NCBI GenBank assembly: GCA_964304625.1
Contig: OZ199838.1
Span: 16,058,001 to 16,122,000, forward strand
DNA from: Kudoa neothunni
Lineage: Eukaryota; Cnidaria
DNA: 64,000 nucleotides
Direction: 5' to 3'
The translations under genes were made by a program, and so were the position numbers. Positions 48,527 through 63,051 of the stretch are shown in pieces (position 1 is the first letter of the stretch; each line of letters begins with the position of its first letter). The notes beneath the pieces are model-generated. The model had not been told where the DNA came from. It made no database searches and was given only the letters and a program-made list of their open reading frames with translations.

Positions 48527-50994
48527 ATTCCCCAATCTGATGTAATACCAGGACTATTTTAAACTATATATGCATATATGTATTTTTTAATACGTGTATC
48601 CGAAACTACACAATCGATATTTTATACGAATTTTAGTGCCAAATACGCTCAGTTATGTTTTATTTAAGAAATTAAATCGTAATATTTTTTAATGATCAGA
48701 AATTTTAAGAAATATTTGAAACAATTAAAAAATTAATTTATTTCATATTATATCTCACTAAAATTCTAATCTGTGTAGATATTTATGATAATATTTTTAA
48801 TTAATTTTATATCTTCTAATTATTATTGGAAGAATTCCAACTAAATCATCCGAATTTATATTAACCATAATCTTTCTAGTACCCAAAATGTGAGTGCTCA
48901 TAGATTTTGGTTTATTTGATCTTACGTGGAAAAATTATTTTAGATCAGCCATATACATTTGTACCGAATCAAATATTATAAAGGATTATATAATTTAAGT
49001 AAATTATAAAACCTTTCTGTTGTTATATTGAAGTATACTTGAACTCGGGAATCAATAATATCAATAGAGAGAATATATATACTGTAAGATATTAAGATAT
49101 AAAAAACTAAATATTTTTGTTTTTGTGGTGTACGGCATATTTCTCCACCAAAACAAACTCTTAATTTTACTCGACTTTCAAGGTAATTAAATCTAATTAT
49201 TTTTATATCCAAAACGAAAGTCAAATTTAATCTTTGGGATAAAATCAATAGTTAATTAATATAAAGCTTTTACATTTTTTCAAATTTCCTTCGAATTTAA
49301 TATATCTAATTGATTGCTTGAAAAATATTAAATCAAACATTAAATTGCTTAGATGCGATTTATATGTTCCTTAAATTTTTTATCGAATAAATATTAACCG
49401 TTAGGGGGACGGATGGATTATTCTTGGAACCCCAATTATTTTATTTTTCGAAATTTCTATCTTTTCCTTTTTATTTTCTCCGTAATTTTCCATTTAATCT
49501 TTTAATATCAATTAAAGTAACTAAAATATTTTTCCTTGGGGATATTAAATAATAGACTACTTTTTCATACCCGAACCAATAATATTTAGGGTTTAAAGGC
49601 CTTTGAATCTCTTATATTTATTATTTATTTAATTTTAAACGAAAAATTAATTTTTGAAAGTATAGGTCGATTAATATTTAATTTTGTTCCATCCCAGTTT
49701 GTCTTTTTATATCAATCATGATTTTTACCATCGAATAAAAATTATAACTGAAAAGGTAGTTGATTGAAGGGAAGGAAATATTCCTACGATTTAATACCAT
49801 GATAGCACAATGAGATTAACAAAAATTATAGTGTATCTTTGTTGTTCCCCTTTCACATGACAAGTTAACATGAAAATCAACCTTGATTTTTTAATAATTA
49901 GTTAATAGCTTTATACAAACATAACCTATATTTTTGAGGAATTTCGTGTTTATGCTCGCTTTTTTCCTTAAAAGTGATGACTACGAATCGCCTGTATTTT
50001 TTCCTAGCTGGTTAAATATTTTTACTTGCTGGGCGGTTATTTTGATTTTAGATTAAGTAATAACCACTTAAAACAAATCTTTTATCTCTATGAGCGAATT
50101 AAGTTGAAAAACCTCTGGGATACCTTAGGTCCCCCTTAGGCATACGCGTAAGTTTTTCGAGTTAGCCTACTTTAGTTGTAATTACTTCTATATTCCTGCC
50201 TTTTTAATATCTTAACTAAAAGCTCTCTTATATCTGCGTCTTTCACAAAGATTAATATGTATAGTGAGTTTTCGTTAGACAATTTAGAACCAAAAAATTC
50301 TAATCAATACCAACAAATAGTTTATCTACTCTATATTATTTCTAATGTAAATGAGTTCCATAGCTAGATGAAATTCAGCAATTTGTCGAAAAAGTATGTA
50401 ACGTTCATAATATATAATAATATATTATAATCTATTAGAGTGCTTATACGTTTAATATTTAAAATAATTTAAATTCAATTTAATTATTTAAAGTTCGCTG
50501 TTTTATGGTTGGCTAATCCCCCTGAAAAGACATTTGGATCGCATATTAAAACATCAACGTATACCATTTTGTTGGTTCTCTTCAGTTCTGCTTTTCCAGA
50601 ATCGATCAAAATTGAATAAAAAAATCCTATTACGATAATTGAGCACTATTTTGGTCTTTTCTAGTGCGCACACGCTCAGAATTTACGATGAGGTGTTGGC
50701 TAAATGTGTCTGAAGTGTATTTAAAAATATCGACATGTATTAGATAATTATGCATTTAAAAATTCACAAATACTTCTCCAGACATGCGTCAGATATATGT
50801 GAAATAATCATTTTAACACTGTATAAAAATAAGAACAATTTGTTTTATGAATTTAAAAATAAAGTTGAGACAAGCTAGCGCACCATTTTTATTCAATAAA
50901 ATACATCAGTTGAATTATAGAGTGCACACATCAACTCAAGAAAAATAACTCTACATCCAAACAAACAACAAATAATGCTCGCAAAGCAAATAAA
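48527..50994. other. AT-rich intergenic, nothing recognised
   Basis: 2.5 kb between the EF-hand gene and the SPT16 stop codon. A few open frames under 100 codons (for example 48976-49248) have no similarity or splice context. Confidence 0.4.
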
Positions 50995-53900
50995 TTAGTA
51001 TCTAGATTTTTTACGATTTGGATGATTGGAAGAGTTGTGTTGGGATCCCCTTTTGACTGGTGCTTTTTCGATGCGATTTCGGTGTTTGCTTTCGTCCTCT
51101 TTGCGAGCCAAATCCTCAAGTTGATCCCAAGTGAGCGCATCAGATGGTTCATCCTCCATACTTTCTTCTTCGTACTCATCTGATGATTCTTCGTCAGATT
51201 CATCAAATTCGGAATCGTCATCGTCGCCATCATCAGAAGATTCGGGGTTGTAGTTGTCCTCCTCGGAGTCACTACCTCCATCAAGATTGCTTCCTTCTTG
51301 ATCCGATTCAGGATCAAGGAAACTCCAACCGCCAGTTTCAAAAAAGTCTTTGGGGTCATCATTGATTGTTTTCATGATTCTAACCCAGTTGAGACTCTGA
51401 ATTCCCTCCGAGTATTTGATATCACAACTATCCAACCAATCTTTCACAGGCTCCAGATTGGACATTGGCACACAGCCCACCATAACCACTTTCTTTAAGT
51501 AGTCTTTAAACACAAAAACCATATCAAAATGTTTGGTATTTGCCTATTGTTAAATGATCAATGGTTAATCGAGTGGTATTGAAATTGGCGGATGCATTCT
51601 ATGCATACATACCTGCACACGCTCAAAATGAACCAACTCGATTTCATTCAATGAGAGCACAAAGAAGGGCATTTCCATAAGATTGACCAAACAATGAGTG
51701 GTAGGTGTGAGAAAGATGGACAACCTTGTGGGTACACCATCGAATCTGGACAAAGCAATAAATAATTCTACCATATTAACAACTCATGAATTAAAATAAT
51801 ACCCCAAATCTTTGAAAGGAGAATCGAATTCAATTTTTCCATCGGTGAGTGTTTCAACAGCCTCACAAAAGTGTTTAAAGGTGTTGTTGATACGTTGAAT
51901 ATTTTCCAACTCTCTCTACACATTTAAATCAGTAGATGGAATGGACAAGAGTCATTATGAGCAACAAAAACAACCTCTTCGGCCTCAATTTCGTCCGGGT
52001 CATTTCGATTGGTTACAAAGTTACTCTTATCAAGGTCGTTCACTGCAACTCCAGTTTCCACGTAAAACTGAACGTCATGCAGCTTTTTCTTACCGTACAA
52101 CAGAGGATCCTTTTGGTTGGGTTAACAATCAAAAACAAACACAAATTACACCACCTTAAGTTTAAAATGTATAAGTGTAATCATTTCATTGTCACATGGC
52201 TAAATAAAAGATATTAATGATAAGCACTCATTAATATTTGTTCAAACAACCCATAGCTTAGCTTAACCCTCCCAAGTACATGTAAAATGTAAAATGGGGT
52301 AGAAATTTACCCCAGACTTTTTTCAGCTAAAACTATTCAATATAAAAAGTTATTTAATTATGAATAGTATTAGTCAATTCTATCGATTAGATTTTGAGTA
52401 AACCAAGAAACATTATTATTAGGTCCCTTGTGCGCATGCTCTTCTATCGTTTTGTGTGCAATGAGTTCCAGCGAACACAGTGAAAGTTGCTCCGATTCGA
52501 CCCGTCAGACACTTATATACAGCCTATTGTCTTATTGACACGAATGAAACATTATAGGAGGCTGAGTCTCCATTACCTACTCGAACACCAGCTGAAAAAT
52601 TTTTGTAAAATTAATAGTTGTATAATAGTATCGGTGCTGCCGGACATTCTTCAATCGACAAATGTATGACATAAAAACTGTCCATAGATGTGACATTTGC
52701 TTAATGTATTGTTGTAAAAACATTTTCGGCACGCTTGTTGGATACATTTCAATAAATTACACTATTTTCTTGTCACTTTTTTTGTATAAATATTACATTT
52801 ATTAGTGAGAAATAAACCTTTAAAAATTCTTTTACATTAAAAGAACACTTTTAAGTAGAAAAGAGAGAGATTTACTGTTGATAAGACAAGAGCGTACGAC
52901 GAAAACGTTAACTACTCAACTCCAGCGCATGCGCGATACTGGATTAATAATAATGTTTCTTGATTCGCTCAAAATCTAATCGATGAAATCTATTAAAACC
53001 ATTCAACATTAAATAACTTTTTATTTTAAATAGTTTTAGTCAACAAAGTTTTGAGGTAGATTTCTATCAAGAATTTGGCATTTGTCATTTGTCATTTGGC
53101 ATCAGGGTATGCAAGGTATGCAGTGTGCATCGCACCCTGGTGGGTACACACGGGTACAAACCGAAAAAATTTTTTTTCTTATAAACATAATTTTACTTAT
53201 AATTAATATTGTTATATTGATTAATTCGCGTATTTTGCATAAAATAGTAATATTGTGATAATTTTTCGATGGAATAAGCACAACATGCCACTGCTTCCTG
53301 GTCTCACCTTATTAATTCTACAGGCATGCCCGAAACTAGTACGTGTCGTATGCGCTGGTTAACACACGACGGTTTATTGGTTTATTGGTTTATTGGCCCA
53401 TGGAAGCAGAATCTTCTCTGTTTCTCATAATGTTTCGCTTGGTTTTTCAAAAATCAAAATTTTATACACTTGTTTGAAACAATGTTTATGTTGCCTGATC
53501 AGTTTGAAATTAGTAAAAAAGATATTTAGTTTGTAACAACATGAAATATTACAATTCACTGAGTAAATCATTAATCTCCATTAGTTTACAGTAAAAATGA
53601 AGTCTAAATCATGAATAATAGCGACGATTTTGAATCATATTCAAAATTTTCATACAAAGAAAAAACTAAAGTTATTGCTGATGATAGCTCTATCTCAGAG
53701 CTTCCACAATTACACAATTACAGAAAAAGTTGTATAAAATTACCAGAACATTTCAAACTTATATGGTACAACAAAATAATGGTTGTGTGGCTGTATTTTA
53801 ACGAAGCGACTTTTTTTACAAAGTATTTAAGAATAGGCTCTCATGTAGTCTATTTAATTCATGTATTTTAAAATAATAAAATTTTTGGTTGTAAATTTTC

Positions 53901-56900
53901 GTGTGACTCAGAGGGTTAACATAAGAGAAAAATTGAAAGATGACTACTTGATAAAAAGCATGCTTAATGTTGCTGAAAATGATGTCAATGTGTTCAGATT
54001 TGGCGGGAGAATATCTGAAACCATTTTGATGAACTTCAAGTAAGCCCTAAAAAAGAATACATTTTTGGAAATTCACCAACTACAGTAAATATACCACAGC
54101 CCGGCGATTTCCAATAGCAGGACGCATAAGAATATGCTTTAGGCGAGGTAGATTCTTGTTTGTGCTCAGTTGCAAATCATCCTGTTTAACTATATCCTAG
54201 GAGACACAATCAAACAAAGTTATAGAAAATGAAATAATCCAAAAACTAAGCAAAACATTATCATTTTGTATATTTTAACAACAATTATTCATCTCGAATA
54301 AAAATATTTAATAACTTAATGTATATCATATATCATGCATTAAAATAACAAACTTTAAAATAATGTAAATCGGCGATTGCTATTTCTAAAAATTTTTCCT
54401 TAAAAAATCTCGCAATGAATATAAAATTAAAAAATTAAATTAATAATCCTCCTAAGAAATATAAATTATTCAAAATTTACTTGCAATTCTTTTTCTTCAG
54501 CTTGTTGTGTTCTAAATTTCTTTTGAAGCTCTTTCACCAACCGGAATACATTCACCAAATGAGAACTATCAGGATAGGACTTTCCAATCTCCTTGATATT
54601 GAGACTTCGATAGATTCTATCGAAGCAAATCAAATTGACGATGATAATTTAACAATTCCAATCACATTTCTTTGATGCTTCCATACGCGACACATTTGTA
54701 TTTGTCCTTTTCACTAACCCAGTTGTGGCTAAATCATACCAAAAGTTATTCAAATAATTAGAAAAATCGACTGAAATCATACACAGGCAGGGGATTTACA
54801 AAATTGATTCTCAAATACATATAATCTGACTCCAATGAAGTGTTTATATTCTGAGGTAATGAAGAAAATTAGTTTTTTCTAATAATAAATCACCATATCA
54901 ACTTAATGATTACCTTGACAGTTGAAATATGGAATGGTACAGCCATACCCATAATTGGAAGTACAATACAATCATGAATTTTGTCCACATGAATGCGCAT
55001 TTCGGTTATATCTTTTTCGCGGGGAATCTCATTCACCGAATGGTAACAGACGAAATTGGAGTTGGACGATGCGGAGGTGATGCCTTTAGAGCCCGTAGTA
55101 GAACCACTCGAGGAAAGATAGCGCTTCATTGCAGTTTCATTGAGTTTGGTGGCGAGCAATTTTTGATGGGTTTTTCGTTTGTACTCTGTGTCTTCGGTGG
55201 TTTCCCTTTTGGGAAGGTTTCTGTGTCGACCAACACCCGCGGTAGTGCCACGAGATTCTCTAATGAGAGACAATCCCTCGTTGGATGATTCGCTTTCGCT
55301 TTGAGAGGAAACATTGTTTTTCACAGAGTCCTCAGATTCATCTGACGATTCGTCAACTCGAATGGTCACACTGCCAAGTTGTCGTTTGGTGAGTTTGGTG
55401 CAGATAGTGGCTCCTGAATCGACCACTTTGACAGTGTCACCAATGGAAAACGAGTATTTTGTCGATCGAATATCAACATTGTTCAACGTCACCAACACAT
55501 TAAATGTCATATCTTACGAAACGCAACAAATGAGCATACTAGCGAATTTCTGTGTGTGAAATACTTGATTTAATTGTGTTGGAGTTATTGGCATCCAACA
55601 ACAACAAATTATCTTTGAATTCGATACCAGTACTGAAACCAACATTTTTCGGGAGGTATTTAAGTAGACTTTTGTCTTTGCGGTCAAAGAATGAGTGAAA
55701 CGCTTCATAAATATGTTTTAGTTGTTTGCCCGGTTTCAATGCATCGGTCACCACATCGAATGACTCCTGAAGCAGTTTATAATATTTTTGTTGTTCATCT
55801 GAGGGGTTGACCATAAGGGTTCGAACCAAACATGAACAGTAGTATTTATAGCGCACCCCGAGCATAACAACAATAACATCGAATTTGATTGGTTTATCAT
55901 TGCTAAAAAAATTTATTTATTTCGCGCCAAAATGCAGCCAAAAGATAAGGAAAACCGAAATATAGAATGTTGTTGGTTGTAATGGAAATATTTTTTTTTA
56001 AATAATGATTATTTCATCAAGATATTAATAATCTCAATTCAAACGAAGACAATAACTCGAACTTACTGCGAAAAAAGTCAGCAATTATTAAAGCACTTAT
56101 AATTTATAGTTTAAATAAATGGCATTAACAATGATTCAGCGGAGAATTTAGATTTAAAACAACCAATGTCACGTGTTAATTTTTTGCGTTTTAAAATGAA
56201 TATCCATTAACTTATTTTCTTGAATTAAGATATCGACGTCTATTTTGAGAATAAAGTTTAGTGAAAACAAGGCGTATCAGATTGGCGCATGTTGACCTAC
56301 GATATTTGTTTTGATTGAAAGTCTAACGAATAAACAAATAAATTTCCACACATAAAATATATCATATGAACTTCTTTTTATTTATTATATAAATAAAGAT
56401 TTCAACCGATACAAACCTATACTTTCGATATAGGAAAATTCGTTTTCACCACAATTAACCTTCGAATATTTTTTAGGTGGCCACCATACACAAATAATAA
56501 CTTTTAGATAGTTAAAATATATAAAAAAGCTTTTCTATAGTAAATAAACATTATAAACGTTCTTGAAATTAATTTTTTTTCTATAACACCTTGAATCTGT
56601 TAATTTATTAAATCTGCCATGGGGATCGCGCATATTATAACAATTTTTTTAAATTAAATATCAAAAAAAGTAGTAAATTAAATAGAATTGTTAAAAGTTT
56701 AATCTAGACTCACTTAAAAACATAAAAATTCAAGATCCATGAATCCATGAATCCTTACACAATATACATATATATTTCTAATTAATTCATTAATTTGAAC
56801 GCCAAATTTCAATGTGTAACGTATAAATTTATCTATTTAGCATATTTCTGTCAACGAGGGAAGAGATTCATCCTAAAATCATGGATTTTGAGAATATACC

Positions 56901-59407
56901 AAAATCTTAGCAGTTAAACTAGTAATAAGAATGAAATTTGAAAAATTAAACTTTAATAAAACAGTTTATCTCTAATTTCTCACGCAACCCAAAGTATATA
57001 CAAGCATAGTTATTCATGTTCTTCGCAGCTGTGCACACAAACATCGCAAAAATGCATTTTATCGATTGATTTTTATTATATTTTAAAATGTAAAAAATAA
57101 CGTAAATAATTATGTTCTTAACCTTAAATACAACGATTTTTACTATTTTAATGCATTTTTGTGCAACTTTTTTCCTCAGGTGTTCGTGTTCAGGGGTTAA
57201 GCGAATATTTTTATATTTATGTAATAGATTGATACTAGTGACTATTAATTAAAATATGAATACTAAATTTTGACGTTATTAAGAGCAGGAACTTATTTGA
57301 AACGTGGCGTAACTTCTATTGTGATATGTGATAAGTGATATGTGATATGCGATTTTTAGCGGCAATATTCTAGTAAAAAACTCGATTTATATAAAATGGT
57401 GCGCACGCATCACATATATGCCAGCTAATATACAAGTAAATTTTCGATTATTACAATTATCTATCTATACACTAACCCATCCGTATAATTTTCTCCCATT
57501 GCACTTACAAGCGTAAGCGTAGTGACGACATAATATTCGAAAAATGATAATACGCAGAAAAATAGCTATGAAGAAACTGATTGTAATTCGGACATTATAA
57601 AACCAACATAACTAGAGGTGTGGCATTTGTGCACACTTTAAAAACATTTAGGTCGTGTAGGTGCGCGCGCACATTAAACTGCGTCTCGTTACATTTGTTA
57701 CAATTCTTCAATATAAATAATAAATTATATACAATAATATAATAACATTAACATTAATAATAATAATAATAATATCATATATAATATCTTCAATGGATTG
57801 ATTCAATCAATTGCAGATATATACGTACAATTACACTTAAAATAGAACAGACACGTACTCGAGAAATAGATCGTTGTTAAAAATATTTAAAAATTATTTT
57901 TAATTTCTAAATGTACACAAACAATACGCACATAAAATCCAAGGAAACCAACAATTGGAAGAGTTACTAAGGCAGACATGATTAGATAAAACAATGGATT
58001 TAAATTATCCTTGGCATTACGAAGTCGTTAGAAGATTAAGTAGCAATTTAACTAATTAATTAATTACATAATTACATAATTAATTATTAATTACGAATAA
58101 GTCAATTACCTTTCTGTGCTAAATCTAACAGCATAATCACCACCACTCTGTACAATCACGGGAAAGGCCATTTCCACATCCTCTTCCTTGACCGAGGAAT
58201 TTGGATAGTATAGTTTCTTATCGGTGCAATCTTCGAGTTGTAAAGCCAACTCATTGTGTTTCATTTTCTAATCCACATAATAATTGCAACAATGTCTCTA
58301 TTGTCACCGGATGATTTACTTTGTTGGATTCGATTAAATCCAAAAGTTTGGATTTGAAAAATTTGTTAAATATACTACAAGATATATCCGAAGCAACCTA
58401 ATCCCACAACGAATAAATAAAAAACATATTCAACCATAAAATTATCATTATGAAAGTTGATTAAAGTTTAAAAATCAACTTACTAATATCAATATGAGAA
58501 AATTAGATGCGCTAATAGAGTGAATTTCCGCTACAAATACAAATACCTGTATATTCGAAATTTCTTCAATCTCCTTAACACACGTCACTTTGGACAATTC
58601 CGACGAGATATCAACAATCTAATTGTTAGACATAAGGTATATTGTTACTACAATTAATCACCCCGGTGATGTTATTATCCTTTAAACATTTATTCCACTT
58701 TTCAATGAACACCCCATCAAACTTGTCCTTCAAAAATGAACCAACACACCCAGTCTATTTTTGTACAAATTGGATTATACAATAATAATTGGGACAAATG
58801 GTGAAAAGAAAGGACCTTTTTAGTGGATCTAATCTGTTCAATTATTTTCAAAAAATATTCGTCCTCATTCGACTACACCAACAACAATAATCAATTAGCC
58901 AACAAAACCCTCTTCAACAATAGCGTTACATTTTGTCGAGTGTAGAACGTGATAGGGATTTTCGAATTGGTAGCTATTGGTTGCAAATAATTGATTTTCT
59001 TTTTGGATGCGTAAAACACAATCTGGTCCTCCCCAAACAAAACCACCGAATCACTTATATCCACTCCAAACAACCATTCCTAAAAACAAATTTTCATGTA
59101 TGCATGCATGCGCCAAACACCAAAAACTCATTCGACTTTTCGTTAGTAGTGGTACCTGAAGTGAAGAGGTTTTGGTGTAGGAAACCACATCATATTGACC
59201 ACAAACAAGCAAAATAACATCAACATTTGAAAGTGGACCGTTATCTACTAAGGAACCATTGGCATGGTTGATCTCACTTTTGTTTCTCTGTAGACGCCAT
59301 TTTAACTTATTAAATAAATGTGTTTCAGCGTGATAATTTACTTTCCAGTGTTCGTATAATTTTGATAAGTTTGTGTGAAAAACTCGAGTATCAATGGTGA
59401 ACTCCAT
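50995..59407 (-). CDS. SUPT16H: SPT16, FACT histone chaperone large subunit, 20 exons
   Basis: Nuclear histone chaperone; with SSRP1 it opens and rebuilds nucleosomes during transcription and replication. Exons: 59407-59342, 59287-59156, 59079-58930, 58872-58816, 58754-58662, 58618-58547, 58397-58320, 58267-58110, 55902-55565, 55512-54914, 54850-54783, 54728-54666, 54604-54481, 54196-54095, 54046-53948, 52199-52155, 52109-51975, 51915-51803, 51745-51613, 51543-50995. They total 3,174 nt in one frame, 1,057 residues (human 1,047). Blocks: the inactive aminopeptidase-like N-domain ([17 protein letters not shown]), [54 protein letters not shown]...[13 protein letters not shown], then a long Asp/Glu/Ser tail and a basic KRGS...NRKKSRY end. 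Introns are mostly 43-76 nt. The 2,207-nt intron 8 is unexplained, and the 1,748-nt intron 15 holds a TTAA element. Confidence 0.96.
52267..53915. mobile_element. TTAA-flanked fold-back element in SPT16 intron
   Basis: TTAA at 52263-52266 and 53916-53919; ends CCCTCCCAAGTA and, inward from the right, CCCTCTGAGTCA. Inside, arms of about 140 bp (52302-52445 and 52925-53070) form an imperfect inverted repeat at roughly 80% by eye, each with the GGTAGAAATYTACC motif and a GCGCATGC box. The loop starts with an ATG and the polar [16 protein letters not shown] (about 52459). The part from 53080 to 53915 is extra relative to the element at 446 and holds an unrecognised 86-codon frame (53611-53871). 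It lies in the intron between SPT16 exons 15 and 16. Confidence 0.75.
55903..58109. other. Long SPT16 intron 8
   Basis: 2.2 kb of AT-rich sequence between exons 8 and 9 with no recognised element. Short (ATA)n and (TTAAT)n runs lie near 57760 and 58060. Both splice sites read cleanly. Confidence 0.6.
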
Positions 59408-59967
59408 GTTATTGACAAGCGCGCGCTGTCCCGTGTGTAATTCAGCTCCAGCTGCTCTCCGAATGATATCTCTTTTGATCTTTAATGCGTGCGCACAGTG
59501 GATATATCACGTTTTGTGTTTTGTTACAGTGGAAATCACTTATTTTTGGTGGTAAAATTCAAAAATATAAAAAGTTCAAATTTCTCAAATTTTATAAAAG
59601 TAACAAATTCCAACTTCATCGTGGAAATTATTAATAATATCGATTCCCTATTGGTTATTGATTGGACATGTGTATGTGTGTTCTTCGGGTTAATCTTTTT
59701 ACATGCTATATCAAGTAACCGATTTTAATCCGCAATCTTCTATAAATATTGGTTTGCATCAGTTAAAAATGGAGCGCACGCATTTCCTACTTTACTCGGC
59801 CGTACGCTTGTACACATAGTTGAGCTGGCGAAATGAACCGACAAATTTGTTTTCGAATAACGATGGTTATCTCAAACCTACTAGTTTTTCACAACTTCCT
59901 CTGTTCTCTATTAGTATTATAATTTTTAGTTCGAGTGATGTACAGTATATTCTAATGTAAACTTGGA
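59408..59967. other. Upstream of SPT16
   Basis: Presumed SPT16 promoter region; somewhat GC-richer just before the start codon (59412-59500). A 79-codon plus-strand open frame (59489-59728) with a C-terminal hydrophobic stretch has no recognisable similarity. Confidence 0.4.
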
Positions 59968-60690
59968 GGTAATGGTAAAGCATGTGACTCCAGAAAAACA
60001 CCATCCTGCGCATGTTTTTTCTCTTACGATTATCAATAATAAATCTCAAGAATATTGAGTGCAAATAAATCACTTCTTAATTTTTGCCTACACATATATT
60101 CGACTACAGTCGGATACATGTGTGATCAATCTACATCGTTTTGCAATAAACACCAACAAATAGCTGAATCTTTGCTTATCACGCAAATTATCTAAAATTT
60201 CTGTTTATATTATTTGCAATAAAAACGATAATAAATTTTTATGTGTTTATTTATCACGTGAAAATCGCGATAATGGAGATTTTAAGCTTTGGAGAGGACG
60301 ATGACCTTTTCGGTTTAATAAATGATAACAATGAGTTATTTAACATCTTAGTAACAAAGGGTTACCTTAGAACTGCTACGAAAAAAATATGTTAATTGTT
60401 GGAATTTCGAAACCTTAACTTTAAAAAAGAGACAATTAAACCCAAGGAGACCAATGACAGAAATTTCGTACTACGAGAGAAACCACATTGAGTGTTCCCT
60501 CGCTTACAACCGTAAATATTACTTATCTACTGTGGAATACTAATTAATGTAGTGAAGGTGTAGAATTGGTGTTTCCCCTCGAAACGGTACTTTCTTCTTT
60601 AGTATGGCTTACTTCCCAATGGCTGAAAGAAAGAAATTTTCTTACAAATTTGAATGAGTAAATCCTCATAAAACTGGCCATACGTTCAAC
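59968..60690 (+). mobile_element. Merlin-like element, left-end fragment
   Basis: Starts GGTAATGGTAAAGCATGTG then ACTCCAGAAAA, the same end as the Merlin copy at 38095. The TGCGCATGTTTTTTC box that follows recurs at 63090. A transposase N-terminus is visible: EILSFGEDDDLFGLINDN at about 60273, and SPRNGTFFFSMAYFPM at about 60575. No IDE box or right end was found, so it is truncated or merges into decayed sequence. Confidence 0.55.
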
Positions 60691-63051
60691 ACATTGTATA
60701 ACACTTCAGTGCGCGTTACTAGCACTGTAGTTGCTGCAAAGAATGATTTGGGTGTAACATACAGACTGAAATTATAATTTATTTCATTTCAAAACTAAAC
60801 TATATTTAGTAACAATTAAGAAAACATTATTTTATTAAAACAAATATTTTTTTCAAATCAATTAAATTTGTGTTGTTGATTAACAAAATACTTTACGTCG
60901 TATTAAAAAAAATAATTATACGATTTAATATCTTCACATAAATAAAATACATACTACAATTTTTGTAATTAATATCAATGTACGATTAATATAATTATTT
61001 TTAGTTTTAATTTTGCAAGTAATTGGTGTAATAAAATTACTTCATCAATAAATATGAACTGATAAAAATATATAAACTAAAATAAACAATTATAAATGTT
61101 TCTAAACGTTTTAAAAGTTAATTTGACATTTAGAATTAAACATAGATGACATTATTTTTTAATATTAGATAAACTTATTTAGAAGGTTTACTACACTATA
61201 TTTGGTGTGTAAAGCTTAAGAAAATTTAAATAATGGTTACAGTGTACTAATTAGGATATAATAAGCAAATGTTCAGCTATTTGTCGGTGTTTAACCGTAA
61301 ACTTGATATGATTGACCGAGTATTTTAATAAAAATTGAGTTCTAATTAGGATAATCCTTCGGATTTTACTCAGCAACCACCTACACATTAAATACTATGA
61401 TGAAGAATAATTAATCAATTTCTAATCATGCATAACATGTAACTTTGCATATGCGAAAATAAACAAATACTTAAAAAATTAGGTTAAATTTTGACCAATT
61501 AGCATACTTATTTAGTTCAATAATTGAATTAATTGGTAATGTAGCACGATTTCAATTTTGAAGATTCCAAAATAATGTAGACTGTGAAATCATTCTATTA
61601 AATCATAAACCAATTAATAAATACAGGCGATGACTTTGAGGCATCAAGAGAAATTCATTAGCTTCATTAATATAAACATATTGTGAATATACTATTTTTT
61701 TTCTCTCATCAGTACAATGCACTCTTCCACATGTAGAGGATCAAAATCCATATTTTCTCCATTTGAATTAAACAATCGCTGTTATGTTAAAACAACCAGT
61801 CCACCTAGGTATAATAATAGTAATCAAGACAGATCTTATTTTTACATCAAAGATCTTTATTGTTTCAAATTTAGCGTTCGATTTATTCGTTACTTTTTGA
61901 TAATATTTTATAATTTCAACTTTTGGGATAAACTTGGAATTTTTTTATAATCTGTTGACAAATAAACCATAATCTTCATAGTTATAAAAAATAATCATTA
62001 TGCACGACACATAAAATACATAAATACTATTGATATTTTAATTTTTCTAAAGTCACATCGAAGAAATATATTACTTTTGTTATAAAGTTTACAGAGTAAA
62101 AATTAAATTTTCTATATATTCATTTATAATTTAAACTAATGAATGAAGATTTATTTTCATAATTCTATGTTGCTGAGATACCGAATTCTTCTGTGTTCTT
62201 ATACATCAGCGGTAACCAGAATTTCCCAGATCGGCGCCCAACTTTAAGGTTGCATCAATTTTCAAGAGCCACTAGGCATTAAAATCATTTATGTATCGCT
62301 TCCTTATTTTTAGTTTACATTTTTGGTAAATATTAAAATAAAATATTGTAGTTTTATAAATAGATATTTGTGGAACTTTTAATAGTTTAAGATAATTTAA
62401 ACATTCCCTCATTTGTTATTGAATTGACTAAAGTTAAAAATTAATGTAGGAAATTGTGTTGTACTCGATGTTAGTTCTGTTAAGGTGATTACGCGGTTTA
62501 AATAATAGGATTATATTTGTTAATCTATCTGTACATTTAAAGTAGATGTGTTCTTAAATACAATCCTTATTTTTGGAACTTTTAATATATTTGGCTTGAT
62601 AAGTACACATTATGAGTTTTATAAGTGGCATTTAATATAGAAAAAATATGCATATTTCGTTATAGCACCCGGTATACTTAATTTTGAGCGATAAGATTTA
62701 ATGTAATGACTGAAATCTTATTTTTCTAATTATTTAAATATTTTTGTTCGTATTAAGAGGCTACACAACAGTTTTGAGGAGAGAGCGTATAAAAATTAAT
62801 TATTGTAAGTTATTATCGAGTTATTCAGGTTTTTCTGCCTTCATTATCTCCCTAAAATGGTCTCAACTAACGACCGTGATGGGTACAGTTGATAAAAGTA
62901 TGATATATAAAAAAAGATTTATTTAATCTCTCCTCAGGGCTAATCAATAGAGTCTTATATTTTCTGTATTTTTTGATCGTATTCTTCTATGATGAAATTT
63001 TCTCAATCCCGTGCGAAGGTGGGCAGTTCGCACTAGCGATCCAATACACTT
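60691..63051. other. AT-rich, nothing recognised
   Basis: 2.4 kb without a recognisable gene. An open frame at 61717-61950 (77 codons) lacks similarity. It could be the decayed interior of an element between the two Merlin ends. Confidence 0.35.

Noticed and set aside
48976-49248. 90-codon minus-strand frame
   Set aside because: No motif, no splice partners and AT-driven residue content.
51936-52217. Plus-strand open frames of 93 and 72 codons
   Set aside because: They are the complement of SPT16 exons 16-17, whose minus-strand reading matches the family residue by residue.
54929-55288. 119-codon plus-strand frame
   Set aside because: Antisense shadow of the long SPT16 exon 10.
59489-59728. 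79-codon frame divergent from SPT16
   Set aside because: Start context and splice support are lacking; hydrophobic tail is common in AT-rich random frames.
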